Below are positions 26,825 to 37,945 of a DNA stretch of 64,000 bases, in pieces. Source of the stretch: Clostridiales bacterium. GTDB taxonomy: Bacteria > Bacillota > Clostridia > Oscillospirales > Acutalibacteraceae. Made by a program: the position numbers and the translations under genes. Where the stretch lies: NCBI GenBank assembly GCA_024684435.1, contig JAIKWV010000005.1:1-64000 (forward strand), in the 5' to 3' direction. The notes under the pieces are model-generated. The model saw only the letters and a list, made by a program, of their open reading frames with translations. It had not been told where the DNA came from and did no database searches. Position 1 is the stretch's first letter. Each line of letters starts with the position of its first letter.

Positions 26825-27469
26825 TTATATTATGTCGAAATATTCCTCCGGGCTGTCGATTATAAAATCGGCCCCGGCGTTTCTTATTTCATCACGGCTT
26901 CTGAAACCCCAGGTAACGCCGATGCAGGGGAGACGGGCGTTTTTTGCCGTCTGCACATCCACCTGAGAATCCCCGGTGAAAACGGCATCTTTCTTTGAAA
27001 CTCCTAACATTTTCAGCGCGTGTTCCACTCCGTCCGGAGCGGGTTTTACCGGTCTGCCCTCCACAGCGCCTACCACAACGTCAAACATACCGCTGAACAT
27101 ATTGTCGCATAGTTCCACCGCGGCAGGCTCTATCTTGTTTGAAACCACGGCGGTTTTATATCCTTCCGATCTCATTCTTGATATTGCGCCGACAATGCCG
27201 TCATAGGGTCTGGTCTTGTTCATCATATTGGTTTTGTAATGGGCGCGGAACACGTCGAGAACACGCTCAAATTCAGCCTCATCGGTGCCCGATGGCAGGG
27301 CGCGCCTTATGAGCATATTTATGCCGTCGCCCACGAATTCGCGAACCTCGTCAAGACTGCGCGGAGGATAGTCGAAGCTCTCAAGAGCGAAATTGGTGCT
27401 GTCCCGCAGATCTTCAAGGGTATTCAGGACGGTGCCGTCCATGTCAAAAATTACAGCAGAATATTTCAT
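26825..27469 (-). CDS. HAD family phosphatase (phosphoglycolate phosphatase-like)
   Basis: A 214-aa haloacid dehalogenase-type hydrolase. Motif I is FDMDGTVLNT (nucleophile Asp9, acid Asp11), motif II VVSNK, motif III Lys, and motif IV FTGDSQVD. The cap region is the small alpha-helical C1 type seen in Gph and PgmB enzymes. Likely substrates are phosphoglycolate or another small phosphomonoester. The start lies 6 bp after the dnaJ stop, so it is the last gene of the heat-shock transcript. Confidence 0.85.
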   Translation of the reverse strand: MKYSAVIFDMDGTVLNTLEDLRDSTNFALESFDYPPRSLDEVREFVGDGINMLIRRALPSGTDEAEFERVLDVFRAHYKTNMMNKTRPYDGIVGAISRMRSEGYKTAVVSNKIEPAAVELCDNMFSGMFDVVVGAVEGRPVKPAPDGVEHALKMLGVSKKDAVFTGDSQVDVQTAKNARLPCIGVTWGFRSRDEIRNAGADFIIDSPEEYFDII

Positions 27470-27475
27470 ATAACT

Positions 27476-28642
27476 TTATTTCTTTTTCTTGAAAAATCCC
27501 TTGTGGTCGTCATCGTCATCGTTGCCGAAGGAGGTCTTTGTGCCAAATTCGTTCTGGAATTCCTTGAGCAGATCCTTCTGCTTCTGATTAAGATTCTTTG
27601 GTACCTCAACGATAATGCGTATCATCTGATCGCCCTTGCCTCTGCCGTTGACGTTTTGTATACCTCTGCCCCTCATTACAAACACGGCGCCGGGCTGTGT
27701 GCCTGCGGGAAGCTCGTATTTTACCTTGCCGTCAAGGGTGGGTACAAACAGTGAATCGCCAAGAGCGGCCTGAGCAAAGCTCACCTTTACATCGCACCAG
27801 ACGTTGATGCCGTCACGTTCAAAGAAGGGATGGGGACGTACCATGACTATTACCAGCAGATCGCCGGAAGGTCCGCCGTTCAAACCCTTGTTGCCCTCGC
27901 CGCGGACTTTGAATACCTGACCGTCGTCAATTCCCGCGGGGATAGATACCTCAAGCTGTACCTTTTTGGAGACGATGCCGCCGCCGCGGCATTTGGTACA
28001 GGGATTATCTATGGTACGGCCTTTGCCGCCGCATTTCGGACAGGCTTTTGATGTGGAAATTGAACCGAAGGGAGTCCGTTGCTGAACGGTCACACGGCCG
28101 GTGCCTTTACAGTCCGGGCAGGTCTTGGGCGAAGAACCCTTAGCCGCGCCTGATCCTCCGCATTCGGGACACAGCTCAATGCGGCTGAAATCCACCGTGC
28201 GTTTGCAGCCCTTTGCGGCTTCCTCAAATGAAAGAGTGACCCTTGTCTGAACGTCGTCGCCTCTTCTGGGAGCATTGGGATTTGCCTGTCTGCCGCCGAA
28301 ACCTCCGCCGAAGCCGCCGAAAATGTTCCCGAACAGGTCGCCCAGATCAATGTCGCCGAAACCGCCGAAACCTCCGCCAAAGCCGCCGGCTCCGCCGCCT
28401 GCGCCGTAGTTGGGATCAACTCCGGCATGACCGAACTGGTCATAACGGGCCTTCTTCGTAGCGTCGGACAGCACCTCATAAGCCTCGTTGGCCTCCTTGA
28501 ATTTTGCCTCCGCTTCCTTGTCGCCGGGGTTAAGATCGGGATGGTACTGCTTGGCTTTCTTTCTGTATGCTTTTTTTATCTCATCCTCGCTGGCGTTCTT
28601 GTCAACGCCGAGAACTTCATAATAATCTCTTTTGTCCGCCAT
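27476..28642 (-). CDS. dnaJ: Chaperone DnaJ
   Basis: Hsp40 co-chaperone that stimulates DnaK ATPase. In 388 aa there is a J-domain with intact HPD (YHPDLN), a Gly/Phe-rich linker (75-115), four CxxCxGxG zinc repeats ([32 protein letters not shown]), two client-binding beta domains and a basic KKK tail. It follows dnaK by 86 bp containing a hairpin. Confidence 0.97.
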   Translation of the reverse strand: MADKRDYYEVLGVDKNASEDEIKKAYRKKAKQYHPDLNPGDKEAEAKFKEANEAYEVLSDATKKARYDQFGHAGVDPNYGAGGGAGGFGGGFGGFGDIDLGDLFGNIFGGFGGGFGGRQANPNAPRRGDDVQTRVTLSFEEAAKGCKRTVDFSRIELCPECGGSGAAKGSSPKTCPDCKGTGRVTVQQRTPFGSISTSKACPKCGGKGRTIDNPCTKCRGGGIVSKKVQLEVSIPAGIDDGQVFKVRGEGNKGLNGGPSGDLLVIVMVRPHPFFERDGINVWCDVKVSFAQAALGDSLFVPTLDGKVKYELPAGTQPGAVFVMRGRGIQNVNGRGKGDQMIRIIVEVPKNLNQKQKDLLKEFQNEFGTKTSFGNDDDDDHKGFFKKKK

Positions 28643-28677
28643 GGCACGGGCTCCTTTTTATAAGCAAATAAACCTTC

Positions 28678-28709
28678 GCAATGCCCGGAGCTAATACCCC
28701 GGACATTGC
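28678..28709 (-). promoter_or_regulatory. Hairpin in the dnaK-dnaJ gap
   Basis: GCAATGCCCGG and CCGGACATTGC form a strong stem with a short loop between dnaK and dnaJ. No clear T-run follows on the minus strand, so it may tune relative dnaK and dnaJ levels. Confidence 0.45.
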
Positions 28710-28728
28710 AGAAAAAATATTGATCGGA

Positions 28729-30585
<1,857 letters not shown>

Positions 30586-30593
30586 TTATTATT

Positions 30594-31142
30594 TCAATTT
30601 GCAACCTGTACGGTCGCGCATCTTATAACCTTATCGCCTAATTTGTATCCCTTTTGGAATACCGCGGAAACAACGTCCTCGCCCAGGGAATCGTCCTCAA
30701 TGTGCATGACTGCCGAGTAGAGATTGGGCTCGAATTTGTCTCCCACTTCGCCGAAGGGTTCGGCACCCAGCTTTATTACAGCGTCATTGAGCTGTTTGAA
30801 TATCATCTCAATGCCTTTTCTGTAATCTTCAAGACTTACGTCCTTGTTCTGCTCCGCCCGTTCAAAATTATCGATGACCGGCAGAAGCTCTCCGATAACG
30901 GTGACCTTGGACATCTGATACAGATCTTCCTTTTCCTTCTGGGTACGCCTCCTGAAATTGTCGTATTCAGCAGCAAGCCTTAAGAACTGATCTTCCTTTT
31001 CAGCCAGCTGCTGTTTGAGCTGTTCCTTTTCACTTGGCTTTTTCGGAGCCTTTTCTTTCTTTGTTTTGTTATCGCTTGCCGTTTCGGCACTTTCAACGTT
31101 CTGTTCCTGCGCCGCGGTCTCTTTTACGTCTTCCTTTGCCAA
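30594..31142 (-). CDS. grpE: Nucleotide exchange factor GrpE
   Basis: Releases ADP from DnaK. A 182-aa protein with a low-complexity acidic/lysine-rich N-terminus (KKEKAPKKPSEKEQ), a long coiled coil containing LRLAAEYDNFRRRTQKEKE, and the C-terminal beta domain with VGDKFEPNLYSAV and VFQKGYKLGDKVIR. It starts 15 bp after hrcA. Confidence 0.96.
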   Translation of the reverse strand: MAKEDVKETAAQEQNVESAETASDNKTKKEKAPKKPSEKEQLKQQLAEKEDQFLRLAAEYDNFRRRTQKEKEDLYQMSKVTVIGELLPVIDNFERAEQNKDVSLEDYRKGIEMIFKQLNDAVIKLGAEPFGEVGDKFEPNLYSAVMHIEDDSLGEDVVSAVFQKGYKLGDKVIRCATVQVAN

Positions 31143-31157
31143 TTTGAATCCTCCCTT

Positions 31158-32183
31158 TTATTCTTCTAACGCCTGAGTAAGCAGTTTGCCTACGATCTCG
31201 GTAAGGTATTTTACGCTGGGGATGAGCTTCGCGTAATCTATTCTTGTGGGGCCAACAACGCCGATTATGCCGCCGTCATTCCCGTTTATTGTGTACTTTG
31301 ATAATATAAGGCTTGAATTTTCAAGCTGTTTGTACTGAGCCTCTCTGCCGATAAGCACGCTGAGATCCTTGTCCCCTGATTTCAGCAGGGATTTTATGGC
31401 GTCGCCTTTGTGAAGGAATTCCATAAGCTCATAGGTGTTGTTCTCAAGCTCCCGGTGGTTGAGGAGGTTTGACTGCCCCTCAAGGATAACGTCTGACTTT
31501 GACGCCTCAAGAGCAAGCTCCGAAACCGCCGCAAGCAGGGAGAACATGGTGAGCATATCCTCCGAAACAGACGCCGCAAGGGTCTGCATGGTTGCAAGGC
31601 TGATCTCATCAAGGAATCTGCCGATCAGGGAGGCTGAGGTTATGTTGTAAAACTTTTCAGCTATCTCCGCCGTAATGTCGCCGTCCGCCCTGCATACTCT
31701 GCTCTTGATTATGCCCTTTGATGTGAGCAGTACAAGCATGGCTGTGCGTCTGCCTATGGGAACAAGCTCGATGCGTGTGACCGTGGAGCCCGTTGCCGTG
31801 GGGGCTGTGGAAAGGGCGGCGCAGTTCGTGATGTCCGCCAGAACCTCGCTGGCGTGTTCAACGATCTTGTCCGGATCCTTCGATTTTGCAAGCACGCAGG
31901 CCTCGATCTGTTTCTTTTGCACCTCATCAAGGGCGCTTTGGTCGATCAGGTTGTCAACATAATACCTGTATCCCTTGTGAGAGGGGATCCTGCCGGCGGA
32001 TGTGTGGGGCTGTTCCAGATATCCCATATCCGCAAGGTCAGCCATTTCGTTGCGTACGGTGGCGGAGGACAAAGACATGGGAAGGACAGTAAGCAGGCTC
32101 TTGGAGCCAACCGGCTCGCCGGTCCTGATATACTGTTCAACAATAGCTGAAAGTATGATTTTCTTTCTCTCACTTAACTCCAT
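31158..32183 (-). CDS. hrcA: Heat-inducible transcription repressor HrcA
   Basis: Represses heat-shock operons by binding CIRCE; its folding depends on GroEL. The 341-aa protein has the N-terminal winged helix (LSERKKIILSAIVEQYIRTGEPVGSKSL and SSATVRNEMADLADMGYLEQPHTSAGRIPS) and the C-terminal GAF-like domain with IIGVVGPTRIDYAKLIPSVKYL. A CIRCE lies directly upstream and a second one in front of groES, so both operons in this window are probably under this repressor. Confidence 0.97.
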   Translation of the reverse strand: MELSERKKIILSAIVEQYIRTGEPVGSKSLLTVLPMSLSSATVRNEMADLADMGYLEQPHTSAGRIPSHKGYRYYVDNLIDQSALDEVQKKQIEACVLAKSKDPDKIVEHASEVLADITNCAALSTAPTATGSTVTRIELVPIGRRTAMLVLLTSKGIIKSRVCRADGDITAEIAEKFYNITSASLIGRFLDEISLATMQTLAASVSEDMLTMFSLLAAVSELALEASKSDVILEGQSNLLNHRELENNTYELMEFLHKGDAIKSLLKSGDKDLSVLIGREAQYKQLENSSLILSKYTINGNDGGIIGVVGPTRIDYAKLIPSVKYLTEIVGKLLTQALEE

Positions 32184-32202
32184 TCTGTGTCACTCTCCGT
32201 GT

Positions 32203-32229
32203 TTAGCACTCAAAATATCCGAGTGCTAA
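32203..32229 (-). promoter_or_regulatory. CIRCE operator upstream of hrcA
   Basis: TTAGCACTC (32203-32211), 9-bp spacer, GAGTGCTAA (32221-32229): a perfect CIRCE inverted repeat, the HrcA binding site. Confidence 0.97.
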
Positions 32230-32239
32230 CTCTGCTAAT

Positions 32240-32268
32240 ATAATATCCCCGTATGCAAAGTTTGTCAA
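32240..32268 (-). promoter_or_regulatory. Sigma-70 promoter of the hrcA operon
   Basis: On the minus strand TTGACA (32268-32263) and TATTAT (32245-32240) are 17 bp apart; the CIRCE covers the expected start region. Confidence 0.75.
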
Positions 32269-32399
32269 TACTTTAAATTGTAAATACTTTGTGAACAATT
32301 TGTTATGAAGCTGAAATAAAGCCCGTTTTTTGTGATTTTACGGGATTTTCAGGAATGTTAGGTATCCGCGTTTCGGCGTGTCGTTCAAACAATTCCATA

Positions 32400-32436
32400 T
32401 AAAAAAAGCTGCCGGAGCTTTTTGCTCCGACAGCCG
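32400..32436 (-). terminator. Terminator of FAD oxidoreductase B
   Basis: On the minus strand GGCTGTCGGAGC and GCTCCGGCAGC form a stem with AAAAA loop, followed by TTTTTTT, 30 bp after the stop codon. Confidence 0.8.
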
Positions 32437-32465
32437 TATCAATATAATAATGTATTATAACTATA

Positions 32466-33815
32466 TTATAGATCCTCAACAAGACCGGCAAACAGCTTGT
32501 TGTACCTGTTTGCCCATTTTATGACCGCGGCGCGGTTGTAGGCGGAGGGGAATCTGGTCATAATGAGCTTGAGCTTACCCGCGCTCAGAGCTATACTGCC
32601 GAGTTTCTTGAGCAGATCGGGGTTGCCGCCGACTTTTTTCAGCCTGTCAACAATAATAGAGAAGGTAATGTTTGAGAACATTGCCTTTACGGAAGTCTCG
32701 TTTGAGTTTATGGACAGATCCTCCGAGGTAAGTATCTTGTTGCCGAAGAAGAATGCAAAATCATCTTTTGTGATCCTTGTAAGGAAGATCTTGAACAGAT
32801 CTACCGTTGCCATTGAAGCGCCGATCTCTTTGTAGTAGTCGGTCTGATACTTCCAGAGAGTATGTATTGAAAACTCACCGTTTTTATCCGCAAGCACAGC
32901 CTTGGAGAGCAGAACCCCGGCTCGGATACTGTTTGCGATACCCGAACCTACTATTGGCACCGTCATGCAGGCGCTGTCGCCCACGGCGGCATAACCGTCA
33001 GCCACAAGAATGGCTATAGGCTGACGGACGGGGATCTTGCAGATCTGACCGCCAAGGAGAAGCTCACTGCCCAGGTGGGGGTTATCCTGCTTACAGATGT
33101 TGTACATCCTCTTGATCTCATCATCGCCGAAGGGTTCAAATCTGCCCACAAGCAGATCAACGGAATCCTTTGTGGTCACAGCCCAGGAAAGACCCTCTTT
33201 ACCGTCGTCAACAAAGTAGACCTTGTACTCGTCCTTGACATCTTCAAAGCCTTCAAGTCTGTTATAATATGCGCGGTACGCATAGAAATAATCGTATTTT
33301 TTAAGCTCGTTCTGAATACCCAGATATGAAGGAAGTTTTGTACGCAGGGGGGAATCAACGCCGCAGGCGTCAATGATGAGCTCCGCAGTAAAGTCACCTT
33401 TGGAGGTCTTTATGCCGATAACACGGTTGCCTATCATTATAGGCTCCTGTATCTCACAGCCGTAAACCATTTTTACTCCGGCGTCCTTGACGTATTTCAT
33501 CAGATGCGCATACAGATCCTTGCGGTACATGTGCATCTCATATTCGCCATCATTCACGGTCTGGCAGATGGGATCGTCATCGGGGTTGGGACCGTAAAAC
33601 GAGATGGGAACCTTGGGGATCTTACCTGTTTCGGGCATGGGCAAGCCTGCGTCGGGGAAAGTATTTACATCAAAGAAATCCTCCCAGGGATAACCCAGAT
33701 CGCTTTCCTGCTCCGCGCGCTCATAAACAGTAACGTCATAGCCCTTGATCGCCAGACGGTAAGCGGCAACAAGTCCGCCGTGACCCGCACCGGCAACAAT
33801 TATCTTTTTACGCAT
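32466..33815 (-). CDS. FAD-dependent oxidoreductase, geranylgeranyl-reductase-like (paralogue B)
   Basis: A 449-aa flavoprotein with intact dinucleotide motif IIVAGAGHGGLVAAYRL and the second FAD motif GYAAVGDSACMTVPIVGSGIA. It is clearly homologous along its length to the protein at 6845-8176 but divergent. ATG 33815 is chosen over TTG 33824 because AAGGGG precedes it. The family reduces isoprenoid double bonds or hydroxylates aromatic rings; the true substrate is unknown. It appears monocistronic, with its own terminator. Confidence 0.78.
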   Translation of the reverse strand: MRKKIIVAGAGHGGLVAAYRLAIKGYDVTVYERAEQESDLGYPWEDFFDVNTFPDAGLPMPETGKIPKVPISFYGPNPDDDPICQTVNDGEYEMHMYRKDLYAHLMKYVKDAGVKMVYGCEIQEPIMIGNRVIGIKTSKGDFTAELIIDACGVDSPLRTKLPSYLGIQNELKKYDYFYAYRAYYNRLEGFEDVKDEYKVYFVDDGKEGLSWAVTTKDSVDLLVGRFEPFGDDEIKRMYNICKQDNPHLGSELLLGGQICKIPVRQPIAILVADGYAAVGDSACMTVPIVGSGIANSIRAGVLLSKAVLADKNGEFSIHTLWKYQTDYYKEIGASMATVDLFKIFLTRITKDDFAFFFGNKILTSEDLSINSNETSVKAMFSNITFSIIVDRLKKVGGNPDLLKKLGSIALSAGKLKLIMTRFPSAYNRAAVIKWANRYNKLFAGLVEDL

Positions 33816-33988
33816 AGAGAACAACCCCTTCAGGTAAATTTATACGAATATATTATACAACGACGGGAGAAAATTAAATTGACAAATTAGAAAAATAATC
33901 TATAAGATAAAAATAAATTTTATTTTTATTGGTATATTACACAACAAATGTTCGCTCTTTTAGTGCACAATCACAATAGCATATAATC

Positions 33989-34017
33989 TTGAAAAGTTGT
34001 TGCCCGTGATGTACAAT
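33989..34017 (+). promoter_or_regulatory. Sigma-70 promoter of the comEA-like gene
   Basis: TTGAAA (33989-33994) and TACAAT (34012-34017) are 17 bp apart, about 38 bp upstream of the ATG. Confidence 0.55.
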
Positions 34018-34054
34018 CATGTATAACGGATCTTTCCCGGAATGGAGGGCTGAA

Positions 34055-34408
34055 ATGAGCAGTAAAAAGTATGAGCTGATACTGATAGCTCTTGCGTTTC
34101 TGATCTCCGCGGGCATTGTTTTGTATCAGGTGGCGGAGTCTCCTCAGATGTCGCCGGTCACCACGGTCAAGGCTGAGTATGAGACGGTCAGCGATGAGTA
34201 TAATGAAACTAATGCGCAGAAGGTAAATATAAATTCGGCGGGCAGGGAACTGCTCATGAGTCTTTACGGAATAGGCGAGGACAGGGCGCAGGCGATAATC
34301 GACTACCGCAGTAATAACGGAAGCTTCCGTGATATATCTGAAATAATGGAGGTCGAGGGGATAAGCGAAAAGGTGTATGAGCAGATCAAGGATGATATTA
34401 CGGTATGA
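34055..34408 (+). CDS. ComEA-like helix-hairpin-helix protein
   Basis: A 117-aa protein with one N-terminal membrane segment (LILIALAFLISAGIVLYQ) and a C-terminal double helix-hairpin-helix DNA-binding domain (VNINSAGRELLMSLYGIGEDRAQAIIDYR, then ISEIMEVEGISEKVYEQIKD). ComEA binds incoming DNA outside the membrane and passes it to ComEC, which is encoded at 45822. The SLBB part of larger ComEA proteins is missing, so this is a short form. ATG 34055 is chosen for GGAGGG 6 nt before it. Single-gene transcript. Confidence 0.8.
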   Translation: MSSKKYELILIALAFLISAGIVLYQVAESPQMSPVTTVKAEYETVSDEYNETNAQKVNINSAGRELLMSLYGIGEDRAQAIIDYRSNNGSFRDISEIMEVEGISEKVYEQIKDDITV

Positions 34409-34412
34409 CAAA

Positions 34413-34448
34413 AGAAAACCGGTTGACTTCATGTAAGCCAACCGGTGA
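34413..34448. terminator. Bidirectional terminator between comEA-like gene and GH4 gene
   Basis: AACCGGTTGACTT and its near complement AAGCCAACCGGT form a stem around CATGT, with A-rich and T-rich flanks. Confidence 0.65.
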
Positions 34449-34461
34449 TTATTATTGTATA

Positions 34462-35745
34462 TTACTTTTTAAAAAACTGGGGGAGATATTCCTTGTGAGC
34501 CTCTTTCATTTCAGCGAAGCACTTTGTGGCCTTTTCCCAGTCGCCCACAAGGGGATGGACCAGCAGAGCGTTGATCGCGTCGTCATCGCTGCCGGATATA
34601 GCGGCCTTGACGGCGTATTTTTCATATTCTTTTACTATGCGCATAAGACCGATGATGTGTCTGTTGTCCATAGAATCGATCTTAACGGGAGTGGCGCCGT
34701 CCTTGCCTATCACAGCGGCTATTTCCACCACGTCGTCCTTGTACATGAAGGGGAGAGTGTCGCCGTTTTTGATGTTCACTACCTGAACGTTGCGGATGTC
34801 GTTGGCGATGGCGTCAATGAGTGAAACCGCCGCAAGGGAGTATTTGTATCCGCCTCTCTTGTCAAGCAGAGCGGGCTTTTCAACAAGGCTTTCATCGGAG
34901 TACATCTCAAGCAGCTGTTCTTCGATCTCCATGCACACCTGAGCTCTGGTCTTTTCGCCCTCCTTGAGGTGGGCGAGCTTGGCGGCGCGGCAGTAATAAT
35001 ACTGAAGATAAGAGGACGGGATCGCTTGAATGGCATTCAAGCACTCGATTGAGAAGCCGTCGTCTTTTATGTTTGCCATGACCTTGGGGGAAAATCCGGA
35101 TTTGATCATGCCGGGGAGAAGCTCCTTGCCGTCCTTGCGCACGGAGGTTATCCAGCTGAGATGGTTCAGACCCAGATATGTGATCTCGCTGTCTTCACCG
35201 CTGATCTCCTTAACGTCGTCTATCATGCTTATGGGGACGTTGCACAGACCCATGGTCTTGACCTTAGTGTGGTTGAGTACGAACTCGGTTATCAGACCGG
35301 AGGGATTTGTGAAGTTTATGAGCCATGCGTCGGGGCAGATAGCCTCTATGCGGTCGCAGATATGTTTTATCACCGGGATGGTACGCAGAGCCTTGAAGAA
35401 TCCGCCGATACCTGTGGTCTCCTGACCGATAAGGTCGTATTTGATGGGTATGCTTTCGTCAAGATGTCTGGCGGGGAGTTTGCCCACCCTTATCTGAGTT
35501 ACAACAAAGTCCGCGCCCTGAAGAGCTTCGTCAAGGTCATCTGTCATAAGTACCTCTGTGTCCATATTTGCCTTCTTGAGCATACGGACGCACAGATTGC
35601 CCACTATCGTCCTCTTTCTCTCATCAATATCCATAAAGGATATTTTGGTCAGCTTGAGGCTGTTCCTCTGCTGGATGAATCCGTCCACCAGCTCGGGACA
35701 GTAGGTGCTTCCCGAACCTATAACCGCAACTTTGATCTCTTTCAT
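34462..35745 (-). CDS. GH4 family 6-phospho-beta-glucosidase
   Basis: A 427-aa family 4 glycosidase, which uses NAD+ and a divalent metal with a redox-elimination mechanism. The NAD site is VAVIGSGSTYCPELV; GQETTGIGGFFKALRTIP, NFTNPSGLITE, the metal Cys in GLCNVP and GLNHLSW are conserved. The substrate is a 6-phospho sugar (cellobiose- or chitobiose-type). Its neighbour is a sugar kinase rather than a PTS, suggesting sugars are phosphorylated after uptake. It begins about 50 bp after the kinase stop. Confidence 0.88.
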   Translation of the reverse strand: MKEIKVAVIGSGSTYCPELVDGFIQQRNSLKLTKISFMDIDERKRTIVGNLCVRMLKKANMDTEVLMTDDLDEALQGADFVVTQIRVGKLPARHLDESIPIKYDLIGQETTGIGGFFKALRTIPVIKHICDRIEAICPDAWLINFTNPSGLITEFVLNHTKVKTMGLCNVPISMIDDVKEISGEDSEITYLGLNHLSWITSVRKDGKELLPGMIKSGFSPKVMANIKDDGFSIECLNAIQAIPSSYLQYYYCRAAKLAHLKEGEKTRAQVCMEIEEQLLEMYSDESLVEKPALLDKRGGYKYSLAAVSLIDAIANDIRNVQVVNIKNGDTLPFMYKDDVVEIAAVIGKDGATPVKIDSMDNRHIIGLMRIVKEYEKYAVKAAISGSDDDAINALLVHPLVGDWEKATKCFAEMKEAHKEYLPQFFKK

Positions 35746-35794
35746 TTTGCAACACTTCTTTCGATAATATTAAAAATAAATTTTCAGCAAATAA

Positions 35795-36733
35795 TTAAAC
35801 ATATTCCTGCAATATCCAGTTTACACAGCCGGTCACGGGGGGCTTGTCAAGAACGATAAAATTGAACCTACGATCTGTACGCTGTGCGGTTTTCTGCTTG
35901 AGCAGGTCGGTATATATTTTTGAAGGCAGTTTGGTGTGTATGGAACCGGAGAGTACGACCTCTATGCATTCGCCCTCAAAATTCAATCTGTTGACGTGGG
36001 CGGCTATAAGGGCGGAACCCCTTTCCGCCATGTATTCGACGGTATCAAGCACAGGCTTGTCCCCCAGCTCCGCCGCCTCAAAGAAGGCGTCGATAAGATC
36101 CCGTATGTATCCTTCCGAATCGTCGGAATCAAGCAACGATACCGAGGCGAGGAACTCCTCACTGCTGTTATATCCGCGTTTCTTGAAAATAAGCTGCGTC
36201 AAAGCTGTCTTTTCAAGTCCAAGATAAAGATCGTCATAAATGAGCCTGTAGGCGGTGGTGGCTATCCAGTGGCCGTTGCCCACGTCCCCGGAAAAATCGC
36301 CTAATCCTGCCAGCTGCAGCATCTTACCGTCATTGTCGATGGAGTTGCAGCAGGTGCCCGTACCGCAGTTGTAGCCTATGGCGGCGCCGGTCAGTGAGCC
36401 TGCCTTTACAACGATGAATCCGTCGTTGTATATGGAAAAGTTTTTAAGCCCGTATTTTTCCAGACGGCTGTACATTTCGTCGTGCTGGAACTGATGGTCG
36501 ATGCCTGCAAGCCCCATGAGGGTATAATCAACATCATCAAGACTTTTGCCTGCCTCTTTCAACAGAGAGGTGATGCCGTCCCATATGTATTTTGCCGCCT
36601 CATCGAAGGAGCCTTCAAGATTTTCGTGATTGCTTCCGGGACCCTTAACGTCGGTGATAATGTTCTTTTCTGCATCAAAAAGAGCGTACTCGGTCTTTGT
36701 TCCGCCGCCGTCAATGCCAATATAGTATCCCAT
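35795..36733 (-). CDS. BadF/BadG-type sugar kinase (N-acetylglucosamine kinase-like)
   Basis: A 312-aa ASKHA-fold kinase with phosphate-1 motif GIDGGGTKTEYALFD, AGLAGID (phosphate-2 region) and GYNCGTGTCCNSID. The family includes eukaryote-like N-acetylglucosamine kinases and bacterial MurNAc or glucosamine kinases. ATG 36733 is chosen because GGAGGATGTT sits directly upstream. It follows a membrane protein gene and precedes GH4, suggesting a salvage cluster for amino sugars or beta-glucosides. Confidence 0.8.
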   Translation of the reverse strand: MGYYIGIDGGGTKTEYALFDAEKNIITDVKGPGSNHENLEGSFDEAAKYIWDGITSLLKEAGKSLDDVDYTLMGLAGIDHQFQHDEMYSRLEKYGLKNFSIYNDGFIVVKAGSLTGAAIGYNCGTGTCCNSIDNDGKMLQLAGLGDFSGDVGNGHWIATTAYRLIYDDLYLGLEKTALTQLIFKKRGYNSSEEFLASVSLLDSDDSEGYIRDLIDAFFEAAELGDKPVLDTVEYMAERGSALIAAHVNRLNFEGECIEVVLSGSIHTKLPSKIYTDLLKQKTAQRTDRRFNFIVLDKPPVTGCVNWILQEYV

Positions 36734-36744
36734 AACATCCTCCT

Positions 36745-37278
36745 TTATTTGAACAGTTTCCTGAACCGTTTTTGCCACTTTATAAGATAGAGACTTATGA
36801 GCCTTGTAAGCGCAAGATCGTACATGAGAAAAGTTGCGGTGCCGAGCATGAGAAGAATGGGTACTGCGAATTTTCCCAGCCTGTAAACGTCGTCAAATGA
36901 AATGCCCATGAATTTTATCATTACTATGTAGGACAGCACCATGGTAATATCAAACAGGAGTACCTTTATTATGAACTCCAATATCCGTGGAAGCTTGCTT
37001 TCAAAAATCGATTTGAGTATGGGATAGTATCCGAAAAAGCAGGCAAGAAGCATGGCGACCTCTTTGTTAGGTACGATAAGCAGGGAGAGTACGCTTGTCA
37101 CCAGGTATGTGGCAAACGCCCATTTTTTATCTATTTCAATGGTAATAAGTATTATGAACGCCCCGGTGACGGCGGGCAATGCGTAGGTGAGAAAGGGTAT
37201 CCATGATGCCAAAAACATAAGCGCCACGGAAATAGCCGCGGTCATTCCGCACAGGGCAGTCTTTGAAGTCTGTTTCAC
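36745..37278 (-). CDS. Small integral membrane protein, ECF S-component-like
   Basis: A 177-aa hydrophobic protein with about five membrane helices, starting from GTG after AAAGGAGATC. Sequence such as KTALCGMTAAISVALMFLASWIP resembles the first helix of ECF transporter substrate-binding subunits, which would fit uptake for the kinase downstream. I cannot assign a substrate and the family call is tentative. The gene ends 11 bp before the kinase start. Confidence 0.55.
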   Translation of the reverse strand: MKQTSKTALCGMTAAISVALMFLASWIPFLTYALPAVTGAFIILITIEIDKKWAFATYLVTSVLSLLIVPNKEVAMLLACFFGYYPILKSIFESKLPRILEFIIKVLLFDITMVLSYIVMIKFMGISFDDVYRLGKFAVPILLMLGTATFLMYDLALTRLISLYLIKWQKRFRKLFK

Positions 37279-37299
37279 TTAATAGATCTCCTTTAAATA

Positions 37300-37881
37300 T
37301 CAGCAGCATTTTATAAGGTCTCCGCCCATACATTCACAGCAGCAGTCCGCGCACAGCAGGGTGGAACAAAGATCACAGGCGCTGCAGTCTCCGTTTTTTC
37401 TTGCGGTCCTTTCGGTTCTGTATCCGCCGCTCTTGGATGAATTGATATTTTGGTATGCGGCATTGTATTCCGGGTTGCCGGGATCCATGGCGCAGGCGGC
37501 TGAGATATTTTTTTCCGCCTCTTCAAGCCAGCCTTGACGGTAGAAAACGGTGCCCTTCAGGTAGTGCCACTCCGCGTTCCTGTAAGCTGTGGGAATACCG
37601 TCCAGCAATGTGAGAGCATCCTCGTATCGACCGCTTTTTATCTTGGCGCGTATGTCGCCGAAATCAGAACCCGCAGAGGAATATTGTCCGCTGTAATTAC
37701 TGCCGTTTGAAGAACGGCTCAATATTATTGTATCATATGCCTCATCCAGCTCCTTGAGCTTGCCTTGAGCGCGCTCGGAGCCTTCCTCCTGATACCTTCT
37801 CGCAAGTTTGCGGTAGGCTTCCTTTATTTCTGCGTCAGACGCGTTTTCGCTTACCTGTAAGACCTCATAAGGATTTCTCAT
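37300..37881 (-). CDS. J-domain-like protein with Cys-rich C-terminus
   Basis: A 193-aa protein. Residues 2-55 follow the J-domain pattern (NPYEVLQVSENASDAEIKEAYRKLARRY), but the HPD motif is replaced by QEE, so it should not stimulate DnaK. The middle has TPR-like helices (LLDGIPTAYRNAEWHYLKGTVFYRQGWLEEAEKNI). The end holds 11 cysteines in about 30 residues (CSACDLCSTLLCADCCCECMGGDLIKCC pattern), possibly a metal site. ATG 37881 is set by GGAGGG upstream. Function unknown; this architecture recurs in Oscillospirales. Confidence 0.7.
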   Translation of the reverse strand: MRNPYEVLQVSENASDAEIKEAYRKLARRYQEEGSERAQGKLKELDEAYDTIILSRSSNGSNYSGQYSSAGSDFGDIRAKIKSGRYEDALTLLDGIPTAYRNAEWHYLKGTVFYRQGWLEEAEKNISAACAMDPGNPEYNAAYQNINSSKSGGYRTERTARKNGDCSACDLCSTLLCADCCCECMGGDLIKCC

Positions 37882-37945
37882 ATGGATCCCTCCTGTCATA
37901 CACTTTTTGACCGTTGACCTGTATTGAATGGATCAGCGGTTGCCT

